Shown here one piece after another: positions 23,872 through 32,276 of a stretch of 64,000 nt of DNA. The stretch's first letter is position 1. Every line of letters begins with the position of its first letter. Origin of the DNA: Clostridium_AM sp900759715 (GTDB taxonomy: Bacteria > Bacillota > Clostridia > Clostridiales > Clostridiaceae); assembly GCA_900759715.1 (NCBI GenBank), contig CAAEXF010000113.1, positions 26,558 through 90,557 on the forward strand, given 5' to 3'. The notes under the pieces were generated by a model that saw nothing but the letters and a program-made list of their open reading frames with translations, was not told the origin of the DNA and made no database searches. A program made the position numbers and the translations under genes.

Positions 23872-25099
23872 AAAGCTCTCTTCTCACCCAGTCTAGTGCA
23901 GTTATAGTAGTTCTTCTTCTTATCATTTCTCTACTGCCTGTAAATTCACATTTTTTAACCTTAGTTATTCCGTTAATATAAAGACCTATAAAGACTAAGC
24001 CTACAGGTTTTTCCGCAGTACCGCCACCTGGTCCTGCAATACCAGTAGTTGATAGTCCTATGTTTGTTTCGGATGTTTTAGCAATACCTTCTGCCATTTC
24101 CTTTGCAGTTTCTTCACTTACAGCACCAAATAGCTCTAAAGTTTCTTCCTTTACACCTAGACGCTTGATTTTTGCATCATTACTGTAGGTAACAGCGCCC
24201 TCCATAAATACTGAGGAGACGCCTGGATAATCTACAAGCTTTGAAGCGATAAGTCCTCCTGTGCAGGATTCAGCAGTAGATATAGTTAAGTTATTTTTTA
24301 TTAGCAATTCAGCTAAAACTGCTTCAAGGGAAGTTTCGCCTTCTCCATATATATGTGTACCAAGTCTACTACGAATTTCATTTTCTACAGGAATAATAAG
24401 CTTCTTTGCATTCTCTTTTGTATCTGATTTTGCAGTAATTCTTAAAGTTACTTCCCAGTCTTTGGCATAAGGTGCTACGGTGGGATTTATGCTGTTATTT
24501 ATGATATCAGATATTTGCTCTGCCATAATACCTTCACCTATGCCGCAAATTCTTAGAACCTTTGATTGTAGTATCTCGCTACTATATTTCTTTAATAGAG
24601 GAACTACAGAGTTTTCAAACATAGGCTTCATCTCTCTAGGTGGTCCAGGCAAAACAATAAGTAATTTACCCTCTTCCTCTATAGCACAACCTGGTGCAGT
24701 ACCATAGTCATTAGGTAGAACTAATGAGTCCTTTGGAAAATATGCTTGTTTTATATTATTTCCCTTTAACTCTCCTTTTGATGTGTTAATAAAATGTGAT
24801 TTTAATTTGCTTAATGTATCCTCGTGCAGAACCATTTCTTTATTAAAATATTCTGCACCAGTTTCTTTTGTTAAATCATCTGGTGTAGGACCAAGTCCAC
24901 CGGTAGTTATTACTATATCAGCTCTATTAAAAGATTCTTCAAATTCTTTTTTCAATCTTTCACTGTTATCCCCAACTACAGATTGATGATATACAGAGAT
25001 ACCTAGATCTGCTAGTCTTTTTGATAAATATTGAGCATTGGTATTCACTATATCGCCAAGTAAAAGTTCTGTTCCTACGCAGAGTATTTCAGCTTTCAT
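23855..25099 (-). CDS. cinA: CinA-family protein (competence/damage-inducible protein; nicotinamide-nucleotide amidase)
   Basis: 414 residues. The N-terminal domain (~1-165) is MoaB/MogA-like, with LGDIVNTNAQYLSK and TTGGLGPTPDDLTKE. The C-terminal domain (~255-410) is the CinA/PncC deamidase domain, with STAESCTGGLIASKL and STTGIAGPGGG. The second domain hydrolyses nicotinamide mononucleotide to nicotinate mononucleotide in pyridine-nucleotide recycling. The N-terminal domain is linked to ADP-ribose hydrolysis in studied members. The start at 25099 follows GGGGAGG. The M42 peptidase gene lies upstream on the same strand, 28 bp away, and may share its transcript. Confidence 0.93.
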   Translation of the reverse strand: MKAEILCVGTELLLGDIVNTNAQYLSKRLADLGISVYHQSVVGDNSERLKKEFEESFNRADIVITTGGLGPTPDDLTKETGAEYFNKEMVLHEDTLSKLKSHFINTSKGELKGNNIKQAYFPKDSLVLPNDYGTAPGCAIEEEGKLLIVLPGPPREMKPMFENSVVPLLKKYSSEILQSKVLRICGIGEGIMAEQISDIINNSINPTVAPYAKDWEVTLRITAKSDTKENAKKLIIPVENEIRSRLGTHIYGEGETSLEAVLAELLIKNNLTISTAESCTGGLIASKLVDYPGVSSVFMEGAVTYSNDAKIKRLGVKEETLELFGAVSEETAKEMAEGIAKTSETNIGLSTTGIAGPGGGTAEKPVGLVFIGLYINGITKVKKCEFTGSREMIRRRTTITALDWVRRELLKTES

Positions 25100-25127
25100 T
25101 TTGACAACCTCCCCGTCCTATATTATT

Positions 25128-26162
25128 TTAATTCTGGCAGTATTTTAAAAGTAAATCTAGAGTAGCCATTACCCCATCCATGTGAGTTCTCTCATATGCA
25201 TGAGAAGCAAAGACGCCAGTGCCAATTAGAGCTGTTTTTACATCCCAGCCTGCTTTTTGTGCGGCAGAAGCATCAGACCCATAATTAGGATATATATCAA
25301 TTTTGTAAGAAATATTATTCTCTTTACACATATTAATAAGATTTTTTCGAAGCTCTAAGTCATAAGGACCAGAGGAATCTTTGGCACATATACATACACT
25401 GTATTCAGATGAATTTTGTCCAGTTCCAGGAGCTCCCATATCTATAGATAAAAATTCTTTTGTTTTCTCAGGTATAAAAGAAGCACCATGACCTACTTCT
25501 TCATAATTACTTATTAAGAAATTTATAGTGTAAGGAAGAGAAATTTTATTTTGTACTATATATTTAATTGCATATAAAATTATGCCAGCACTTGCTTTGT
25601 CATCTAGATGTCTGCTTTTTATAAAGCCGTTATCTGTAAAAATAGTTCTGCTATCAAAGCATATAAAATCACCTATATTTATTCCTAAATTCTCAACATC
25701 CTCTTTTGAAAATACTTTTTCATCTATAATAACTTCCATATTTTCTGGAACTCTTTTTAGTTCACGGGCCTCGTTTCCATGTATATGTACGGAAGGTTTT
25801 ATAGTTTGAATAGTTCCTGTGTAAACTTTGTCATCTAAAGTGTGTATCGTACAGTTTTCGCCATCTATAGAATTCATCATGAAGCCACCTACAGGGGCTA
25901 GAACCAAAGCTCCATTAGATTTAATTTCTTTTACCATAGCACCTAATGTGTCTATGTGAGCTGAAATAGTCTTTTGATATTCAGAATTTTCACCATCTAA
26001 AGTTACTATAAGACATCCTTTATTAGTAGTTGTATAGGGTACTTTTAGCAGGTCTAGCTCATATTTCATATAATTCATAACTTTATTTGTGAATCCACTA
26101 GGACTTGGAGTTGTCAATAGATTCCTGATATAATGCTTTACTTTTTCTGTGTCATAGTTCAT
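25128..26162 (-). CDS. M42 family metallopeptidase (glutamyl/deblocking aminopeptidase type)
   Basis: 344 residues. The dinuclear metal site expected for M42 enzymes is visible: the His of ISAHIDTLGAMV, the Asp of RHLDDKASAGII, the Glu pair of SNYEEVGHGAS, the Asp of LSIDMGAPGTG and the His of TGVFASHAYERTHMDG near the C-terminus. It removes N-terminal residues from peptides in the cytosol, fitting a peptide- and amino-acid-fermenting lifestyle. The start at 26162 follows AAGGTGAGG. It probably forms an operon with cinA downstream. Confidence 0.92.
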   Translation of the reverse strand: MNYDTEKVKHYIRNLLTTPSPSGFTNKVMNYMKYELDLLKVPYTTTNKGCLIVTLDGENSEYQKTISAHIDTLGAMVKEIKSNGALVLAPVGGFMMNSIDGENCTIHTLDDKVYTGTIQTIKPSVHIHGNEARELKRVPENMEVIIDEKVFSKEDVENLGINIGDFICFDSRTIFTDNGFIKSRHLDDKASAGIILYAIKYIVQNKISLPYTINFLISNYEEVGHGASFIPEKTKEFLSIDMGAPGTGQNSSEYSVCICAKDSSGPYDLELRKNLINMCKENNISYKIDIYPNYGSDASAAQKAGWDVKTALIGTGVFASHAYERTHMDGVMATLDLLLKYCQN

Positions 26163-26327
26163 TTAGATACACCTCACCTTAAGTTATTTTGTAAGAAGAT
26201 ACATAATTGTATAATTAATTCTATACCTTATGATTTTTTAGTTCAATAAATATTTGTATGAAGAAAACAATTTAAATAAAATTGCTTTTATAGTATAATT
26301 ATTAGGTGAAATAAAGAGGTGATGCCT

Positions 26328-27833
26328 GTGGCAAGAAAAAAAAGGAGTACTAAAAAAAAGGTTTCACTTGCAGTACTTATTGCTGTAGCTTTTCTGATAA
26401 TAGGTACTGTAGGGTTTGGGGTATACCAGTATAATGCTGTTAAAGCTTGGTCAAATGTAATATATCCAGGGGTAAGTATATCAGGAGAAGACTTATCTGG
26501 GAAAACAAAAGATCAAGCAAAGAAAATTTTAGAACAAAAATATACTAATTCAGTAGAAAAGAAAAAAGTAAATATAATAACTCCTGATAGAACTTATACA
26601 TTAGATTATTCAAAGCTAAATCCTAAATATAATATAGACGAAGCCGTAAACCAAGCATTTTTATATGGTAAGGATTCTAATGCCTTTAAAAAGTATAAAA
26701 TAATAAAAGGTTTCGAGAAAAAACAATTTTCTCTAGGGATTACTTATGACAAAAGCCCAGTAAATGAACTTATAGACAGTATTGAAAAAGATATAAACAA
26801 AGATCCTGTAGATGCGACATTAAAAACAAGCGGAGGAAATATTACAGTAGTACCAGAAGAGAGTGGAAGAAAGCTTCAAAAAGATAAATTACAAAAAGAA
26901 GTTTCATCAAAAATTGATGAATCAGTAGGAACTGATGCAAACATTAAGGCTCCTATTGAAGCAACTGCTGCTAAGATTACTGCGGATAAGATATCTTCTA
27001 TTAATGCAAAAATATCAACTTATACTACAGAGTACGGTTCTATATCTTCGAGAGAAAGGGCTAATAATATAAGGTTAGCAACAAATATTATAAATGGTAA
27101 AGTACTCATGCCTGGAGATAGTTTCAGTTTTAATGATGTAGTAGGAGAAAGAACTGCGGAAAAGGGATACCAAGCAGCTCCAGTTATTATTGGAAACCAA
27201 ATAGATTCAGGGCTTGGTGGAGGAATATGCCAAGTATCTACAACATTATACAATGCAGTGCTTAGAGCTAATATAAAGTCTGTTGAAAGAGCTCATCATA
27301 CACTGCCATCACATTATGTACCCCTTGGAATGGATGCTACCGTTGACTATGGTAATTTAGACTATAAATTTAAAAATACTTTCGATTATCCAATATACAT
27401 TGAGGGAGATGCTTCTGGAGGAAATGTTACATTCAATGTATATGCGAATTCTTCTTTAAGTGATGTAGTAACTGAGGTTAAATCAGAAGTTTATGAGACT
27501 ATACAACCGGGAGTAAAATATGTAGATGATCCAACATTACCAGATGGACAAACTCAACAAGTTCAAGCTCCTTATACAGGTTACAAGGTAAAAGTTACAA
27601 AAAGAACTACAAAGAATGGCAGTTTGATAGGTGAAGATGTTATAGCATATGACTTCTATCAGCCAGTTGATGGAGTTATAAAAAGAGGTACTAAAAAGCC
27701 GGTTGAACCGCCAAAAACGATTGAACCACCAAAAACAAGTGAACCACCCAAAACAAGTGAACCGCCAAAAACAAATGAACAGCCAAAAACAAATGAACAG
27801 CCCAAAACAAGTGGAACAACTCCAAAAAGTTAG
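26328..27833 (+). CDS. VanW family protein with a PPKT-rich C-terminal tail
   Basis: 501 residues from the GTG at 26328, eight bases after AGAGGTG; an earlier ATG is too close to that site. A basic N-terminus (ARKKRSTKKK) and one membrane segment (about residues 15-36) anchor it. Residues ~45-220 resemble putative peptidoglycan-binding (PG_binding_4) modules. Residues ~225-375 are the VanW domain, with SRERANNIRLATNIINGKV, PGDSFSFNDVVG and GLGGGICQVSTTLYNAV. A G5-like region follows. The tail repeats PPKTSE and QPKTNE units, a wall-spanning type of spacer. VanW proteins occur in glycopeptide-resistance clusters and widely in clostridial envelopes; the function is not established. Confidence 0.88.
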   Translation: MARKKRSTKKKVSLAVLIAVAFLIIGTVGFGVYQYNAVKAWSNVIYPGVSISGEDLSGKTKDQAKKILEQKYTNSVEKKKVNIITPDRTYTLDYSKLNPKYNIDEAVNQAFLYGKDSNAFKKYKIIKGFEKKQFSLGITYDKSPVNELIDSIEKDINKDPVDATLKTSGGNITVVPEESGRKLQKDKLQKEVSSKIDESVGTDANIKAPIEATAAKITADKISSINAKISTYTTEYGSISSRERANNIRLATNIINGKVLMPGDSFSFNDVVGERTAEKGYQAAPVIIGNQIDSGLGGGICQVSTTLYNAVLRANIKSVERAHHTLPSHYVPLGMDATVDYGNLDYKFKNTFDYPIYIEGDASGGNVTFNVYANSSLSDVVTEVKSEVYETIQPGVKYVDDPTLPDGQTQQVQAPYTGYKVKVTKRTTKNGSLIGEDVIAYDFYQPVDGVIKRGTKKPVEPPKTIEPPKTSEPPKTSEPPKTNEQPKTNEQPKTSGTTPKS

Positions 27834-27857
27834 GCAAAGTTTAATTAACCAACATTC

Positions 27858-27897
27858 AAGGACTAAATCCTGTATTACACAGGACTTAGTCCTTTTA
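27858..27897 (+). terminator. Hairpin terminator after the VanW gene
   Basis: AAGGACTAAATCCTGT and ACAGGACTTAGTCCTT form a 16-bp stem with one mismatch and a five-base loop, followed by TTAATTT. Confidence 0.75.
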
Positions 27898-27985
27898 ATT
27901 TCCTCTTCCATTTGTCTTTTTTATATAAAAGCATTGCCAGAATGGGATATTATGGTATAATGTAATTGTAAATTTATTCAAGCTT

Positions 27986-28072
27986 GCGGATATGGCGGAA
28001 TTGGCAGACGCGCTAGATTCAGGTTCTAGTAAAGGAAACTTTGTGCAGGTTCAAATCCTGTTATCCGCACCA
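27986..28072 (+). tRNA. tRNA-Leu (anticodon CAG)
   Basis: An 87-base class II tRNA with the CCA end encoded. The acceptor arms GCGGATA and TATCCGC pair. The anticodon arm CTAGA/TCTAG holds the loop TTCAGGT, with CAG at 28020-28022. The variable arm AAAGGAAACTTT and the T-loop GGTTCAAATCC are typical. It reads the CUG leucine codon, which is rare in this AT-rich genome. It stands alone, with a hairpin terminator 16 bp behind. Confidence 0.96.
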
Positions 28073-28087
28073 GGTTATTGGGGATTA

Positions 28088-28139
28088 ATGAAAAACAAGG
28101 ACTTCATGTTTTAGAGTGAGGTCCTTATTTGTTTTTCAT
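28088..28139 (+). terminator. Hairpin after tRNA-Leu
   Basis: ATGAAAAACAAGGAC pairs, with small bulges, with GTCCTTATTTGTTTTTCAT. The 3' arm contains the T-run, so it can serve as terminator for the tRNA. Confidence 0.6.
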
Positions 28140-28318
28140 ATAATTCAAGGTTTAAGTTTTTAACCTAATATCGAGTTTATAATATATTTACAAATACGTA
28201 ACTTATAAATATATTGAGTTATATTGAAAATATTCCATAATTTGTATATAATATAATTATGTTTTACAATTAATTGAGTTTAATTATTCTAAAATTTATT
28301 AAAAAGGATAGTGAGAAT

Positions 28319-29041
28319 ATGAGAATTGGCAACAGGAAAAGGTTTTTATTTTCTTGTATTTTTTTTACTATGACAATGTTATTATTTGGAAAAGCCATAA
28401 ATCCGGTTTATGAAAAGGTATTAGGTGAGCCATATTCGCCTATGGTTAAAGCTATAGATAAAAATAATAAATTTAAGAAGCCCATTAGGGAATATACTAT
28501 AGTGCTAGATGCTGGACATGGTGGAATTGATAATGGTACAAGCTATAAAGATATGTATGAGAAGTATTTAACCTTTAAGATAGTAAAGTATGCAGAAGCA
28601 TATTTAAAAGATAAAGGATGTAAAGTAGTTTTAACAAGAAATGAGGACAAGCTTATACCTCTAAAAAAAATAGGAGAGAAAGTTAATGAGGCCAATGCAG
28701 ATGCATTTATTTCGATTCATATAAATTCTATAAATGATGTTACTTTTAAAGGCATAACTACGTATTACTACGATGCAAATGGTTATCAAAAAGATGAAAG
28801 AGTGAAGCTTGCACAAATTATAGAAAAAGAAGCTATAAAAGATGATGGATGGGAGAATAAAGGTATAAGAAGAGAAAACTTTGCAGTACTTAGGTATAGT
28901 AAAATACCTTGTGTCTTGGTGGAGTGTGGATTTATAACTAATGAGGAGGATAGAGAAAAGTTGTCAAAAGAAGAAGTGTTAAAAAGATTAGCTGAAAATA
29001 TATCAAATGGTACCATAGAATATCTTGAATCGGTAAAATAA
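28319..29041 (+). CDS. cwlD: N-acetylmuramoyl-L-alanine amidase, CwlD-like
   Basis: 240 residues from the ATG at 28319, preceded by AAAGGA. An N-terminal membrane segment (about residues 8-25, FLFSCIFFTMTMLLFG) works as an export signal. The amidase_3 domain carries the zinc ligands in VLDAGHGGIDNG and FISIHINSIND, and the catalytic Glu in CVLVECGFITNEEDREKL. Size and layout match CwlD, which trims stem peptides during synthesis of muramic-delta-lactam in the spore cortex. Assignment to CwlD rather than another amidase_3 rests on these features and on the spore-forming context. Confidence 0.85.
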   Translation: MRIGNRKRFLFSCIFFTMTMLLFGKAINPVYEKVLGEPYSPMVKAIDKNNKFKKPIREYTIVLDAGHGGIDNGTSYKDMYEKYLTFKIVKYAEAYLKDKGCKVVLTRNEDKLIPLKKIGEKVNEANADAFISIHINSINDVTFKGITTYYYDANGYQKDERVKLAQIIEKEAIKDDGWENKGIRRENFAVLRYSKIPCVLVECGFITNEEDREKLSKEEVLKRLAENISNGTIEYLESVK

Positions 29042-29064
29042 AAAAACTGCGACGCAGTTTTTTA
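29041..29064 (+). terminator. Hairpin terminator after cwlD
   Basis: AAAAAACTGC, GAC and GCAGTTTTTT. The core resembles the GCGACGC palindromes that flank several family 1 repeats. Confidence 0.7.
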
Positions 29065-29588
29065 TAGATATTCAACCTAAGCATTTGACTTATTAACGGT
29101 ATTCATAGGGGTACCTCTTCTGTACTGTTAATAATTTTAGTTATCTCTAAGGCTTGCCGCTAAGAACCTCAACAATCTTAAATAAACTCGCTATGCTCAA
29201 ACAGTATTTAAGATTGATAATGTTCTAAAGCAGCTTCGCCAAGAGCTAACATAAAATCATTAAATGTACTGTCAGATGTCCCCCTATGAATACCTTAGTT
29301 AAGTCAATTATCAAAGTTAGATATCTATCAGAAAAGTAACTAGAAAGTTAGTTTATACAGAGGGATATGTTTCCAAAGCTGAAGTAGATTTAAAAACTTT
29401 GTGCTAGTCTTAGCGAAGGGTTTTAAGAGAACCTTAGAACTTTAGAGTTGTTTGAGCACAGCGAGTTCTCGAAAGTTCTTAGGTTATCTTGAAACACAAG
29501 GTTTAGACTGGCTAAAAGTTTTTAACGTGCTGAAGCTTGGAAACATATACCGGCGTATAAGCTAACTTTCAGCCTAATCCTTATATAG
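29063..29588 (+). repeat. Family 2 repeat, copy A (two long imperfect hairpins)
   Basis: About 526 bp without a gene, closely similar to 49557-50088. The left half has inverted ends GGTATTCATAGGGGTAC and CCCCTATGAATACC. It contains ACAATCTTAAATA against TATTTAAGATTG around the loop AACTCGCTATGCTCAAACAG. The right half has inverted ends around AGAAAGTTAGTTTATA and GCTAACTTTC, and the loop TTGTTTGAGCACAGCGAGTT. The two loops are reverse complements with one mismatch. The element lies between cwlD and trmL. Confidence 0.85.
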
Positions 29589-29711
29589 GGTCTTATGTCA
29601 CATGATTTTTATACTATGAGTTGCAGATGCTATATATTGAAGTGCTTTACTGTTATAATATTATGGAGTAATATATTCTTTATAACAACATACTGATTGG
29701 AGGAGAATAAA

Positions 29712-30179
29712 TTGAATTTAAATATAGTATTATTTGAACCAGAAATACCGCAAAACACAGGGAATATAGCAAGAACTTGTGTGCTTACAGGTTGTAAATT
29801 GCATTTAATAAAGCCATTAGGATTTAGCTTAGATGAAAAACATCTAAAAAGAGCTGGGTTGGATTATTGGAAAGATTTAGATTTAACCATATATGATTCT
29901 TATGATGAGCTTAGAGAGAAGTATAAGGATTCGACTTTTTATTTCTCAACCACCCATGCTAAAAGCTCATACCATGAAGTAAACTTTAAGCCTGGTGATT
30001 TCATAGTGTTTGGAAAAGAATCGGCAGGGTTACCTGATAGAATAAGAGAAAGTGATCCTGAAGGGGGCATAAGGGTTCCAATGATAAACACTACTACCCG
30101 TTCTTTAAATCTGTCAAATACTGTTGCTATAATTGCATATGAGGCATTAAGGCAGATGGATTTTCCAAATATGAAATAG
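29712..30179 (+). CDS. trmL: tRNA (cytidine/uridine-34-2'-O)-methyltransferase
   Basis: 155 residues from the TTG at 29712, which follows GGAGGAGAAT; an in-frame TTG five codons upstream overlaps the ribosome binding site. It is a minimal SPOUT (trefoil-knot) methyltransferase, with LFEPEIPQNTGNIARTC at the start, FGKESAGLPD and IRVPMINTTTRSLNLSNTVA at the knot. It uses S-adenosylmethionine to methylate the wobble ribose of tRNA-Leu isoacceptors. A family 2 repeat precedes it. The DegV-family gene begins 15 bp later and is probably co-transcribed. Confidence 0.92.
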   Translation: MNLNIVLFEPEIPQNTGNIARTCVLTGCKLHLIKPLGFSLDEKHLKRAGLDYWKDLDLTIYDSYDELREKYKDSTFYFSTTHAKSSYHEVNFKPGDFIVFGKESAGLPDRIRESDPEGGIRVPMINTTTRSLNLSNTVAIIAYEALRQMDFPNMK

Positions 30180-30194
30180 GACGGTATAAGCTTG

Positions 30195-31034
30195 ATGGAA
30201 AAAATAAAGATAATAACGGATAGTACATCTGATTTACCTGAAGAAATAGTAAAAGAATATGATATAGAAGTGCTTCCGCTATTAATTAATTTTGGAGAAA
30301 CAACCTATAAGGATAGAATAGATATAAACTTACAGGAACTCCTATTAAAAATGGAGCAAAGCGATGAATTCCCTGGAACGGCACAGGTTAATCCTCAAAG
30401 ATTCCTAGAATGCTATAGGAGTTATAGCGAAAAAGGATACAAGATAGTTTCTATACATATTTCTTCTAAAATGAGTGGAACGTATCAGTCTGCGTGTATT
30501 GCTAAGGAAATGCTAGGAACAGATGATATTGTGGTAATAGATAGTTTAAATGTTACGTCAGGTCTTGGACTTTTAGTGCTTAAGGCGGCTAGGTTAAAAG
30601 AAGCAGGATTAGGAATTAAAGAGATAGAAAGCGAAATCAAAACTTTAATTCCACATGTAAAGAGTGTACTTGCTTTTGAAGCCTTAGACAATCTAGTTAA
30701 GGGTGGAAGATTATCTAAAACCGCAGGGGTTATAGGCAATATATTAGGTATTAGACCAATTTTAGCAGTAGAAAATGGTGAGATGGTAGTTATTGACAAG
30801 ATAAGAGGTAACAAGAAATCTATAAAATATATTTTAGATTATATAGATAAAAAAGGAATAAAAGAGGGGGAAGCCTCTATACTTGTACATGTCGAAAATA
30901 AGGAGATATTAGATGCTTTAAAGGAAACTTTAGAGTCAACAAATAAGGAATTTATAGAATGTGAAGTAGGATGCGTTGTAGGTATACATTCAGGCCCTAG
31001 GGCTGGTGGTGTATTTTTTATAGAGAATCATTAA
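30195..31034 (+). CDS. DegV family fatty-acid-binding protein
   Basis: 279 residues. The start MEKIKIITDSTSDLPEEIV has the family's TDSTSDLP motif. Later blocks are FPGTAQVNPQRFLECY, HISSKMSGTYQSA, FEALDNLVKGGRLSKTAG and the C-terminal GVVxxHxGPxAxG-type GCVVGIHSGPRAGGVF. DegV proteins bind fatty acids in the cytosol; related FakB proteins present them to the kinase FakA. No fakA gene lies nearby. It follows trmL by 15 bp. Confidence 0.9.
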   Translation: MEKIKIITDSTSDLPEEIVKEYDIEVLPLLINFGETTYKDRIDINLQELLLKMEQSDEFPGTAQVNPQRFLECYRSYSEKGYKIVSIHISSKMSGTYQSACIAKEMLGTDDIVVIDSLNVTSGLGLLVLKAARLKEAGLGIKEIESEIKTLIPHVKSVLAFEALDNLVKGGRLSKTAGVIGNILGIRPILAVENGEMVVIDKIRGNKKSIKYILDYIDKKGIKEGEASILVHVENKEILDALKETLESTNKEFIECEVGCVVGIHSGPRAGGVFFIENH

Positions 31035-31093
31035 TAAATCCGATTTATTGTTAAAAAAATATCTATAATTTATTAACAATATGGAATTAAAAA

Positions 31094-31136
31094 GACTTTG
31101 TTTGACAAATGTAATCTTGCAAACAAAGTTTTTTTG
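31094..31136 (+). terminator. Hairpin terminator after the DegV-family gene
   Basis: ACTTTGTTTG and CAAACAAAGT form a 10-bp stem followed by seven T. Confidence 0.75.
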
Positions 31137-31440
31137 TCGTATATTTAATTTTATTGAATGAAAATTAAGAAATATATCAAGGGTTATTGAGTATTTTAGT
31201 GAATAAATTGTAAATATATTGGAATAAACCCAAAATATACGCGAAAAATGGTATTGAAAAAGCAGATAGATCTTATAATAAAATTGAATACTTAATATGT
31301 TCTAAATGTATAGAATTTTTTGTTTGACTATTATATAATTAAGTTGTCAGTGAAAACGTTAAAAAATTAATAAAGTTGGATGAAATTTTCGAGAGATTAA
31401 GTAGAAAACTTAACAAATTTTGCGTTGATAATCTACTTAC

Positions 31441-31651
31441 TATATATTAGAGCGTATAAGGTTCTAATATATGGTATCCTTAAATGGATAGCCGAAGGAA
31501 GAAGTATTATTTTGCTTAAATAATATGAAGCTCTCAGGCAAAAGGATCGAAAATGGACAAGTCTCTGGAAAGCGATAAGCACCGAAGGAGTAAAACTCTC
31601 AGGTTAATAGACAGAGGTAGAAAAGCGAATGCTTTCTGCCTCTGTTTTTTG
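31441..31651 (+). ncRNA. Tandem glycine riboswitch controlling the glycine reductase operon
   Basis: The first aptamer shows GATAGCCGAAGGAAGAAG, CTCTCAGGCAAAAGGATCG. The second shows GGACAAGTCTCTGGAAAGCG, CACCGAAGGAGTAAAACTC and TCTCAGGTTAATAGACAG. These are the conserved blocks of the gcvT-type glycine riboswitch. A hairpin with ACAGAGGTAGAAA against TTCTGCCTCTGT and six T (31608-31651) overlaps the last aptamer stem and is the likely expression platform. Glycine binding should prevent this terminator and turn on the grd genes that use glycine. The hairpin at 31441-31472 is probably the leading stem. Confidence 0.93.
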
Positions 31652-31767
31652 TTAGCTCAAAATGTCGAAATATATTTTGAATAGAAAATGTTTAAAATAT
31701 TAATTGATTATAATCTGATATACGATATAGTTGGTGTTAAAGTTTCGTTTTGAAAAGGAGAATAAAA

Positions 31768-32145
31768 ATGATAGAGCCAGTAATTATTGTAACTAATAAT
31801 CCAATGAGCAGAGAAAAATTAAGCAATGGTCATGAAATCGATTACGTGGATGGGAATACAATGGATGTATTTAAAAAGGTAAGAGATTACATACATAAAG
31901 GACATAAATTACTCACACATCCTTTAATGAGTAGTATAAAACCTAATGAAACTCCTTACAGAACAGTTGTTATATCAAAAGGCAAAAGTGAATCCGTAGA
32001 TATACAATCTTTAAATTATATAGAGGAAGGTATATATGCTACTGAGAAATTCACTCAAAAGTTTGGCATCCCACAATGGAGCAAGCAAGTGCTAGAAGAC
32101 TTTCAACTTATAGATTATGATTTAATCTATCATGCCTTTAATTAG
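31768..32145 (+). CDS. grdX: GrdX family protein
   Basis: 125 residues from the ATG at 31768, which follows AAGGAG; six in-frame codons upstream overlap that site. The protein starts MIEPVIIVTNNPMSREKL and contains THPLMSSIKPNETPYRTV and a C-terminal IPQWSKQVLEDFQLIDYDLI. This pattern belongs to GrdX, a small protein regularly found at the head of glycine, sarcosine and betaine reductase operons but without an assigned activity. It comes directly after the glycine riboswitch. Confidence 0.88.
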   Translation: MIEPVIIVTNNPMSREKLSNGHEIDYVDGNTMDVFKKVRDYIHKGHKLLTHPLMSSIKPNETPYRTVVISKGKSESVDIQSLNYIEEGIYATEKFTQKFGIPQWSKQVLEDFQLIDYDLIYHAFN

Positions 32146-32276
32146 TTGAAAATGAATAATAGCATAAATGTATGCTTAAAATAGTACCATTGCAATTATA
32201 TTTAGTAGTGCGTACTTAATATATAGATATTGAATCTAAAAGTAATTAATATATTAAAAAGCGGGAGGGAACAAAA

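Noticed and set aside
27537..27911. 124-codon antisense frame opposite the VanW tail
   Set aside because: Its Trp-, Phe- and Cys-rich translation is the mirror of the PPKT repeats on the other strand, and it spans the terminator.
29066..29588. Possibility that the family 2 repeat is an insertion sequence
   Set aside because: There is no open frame for a transposase in either copy; only non-coding inverted repeats are present.
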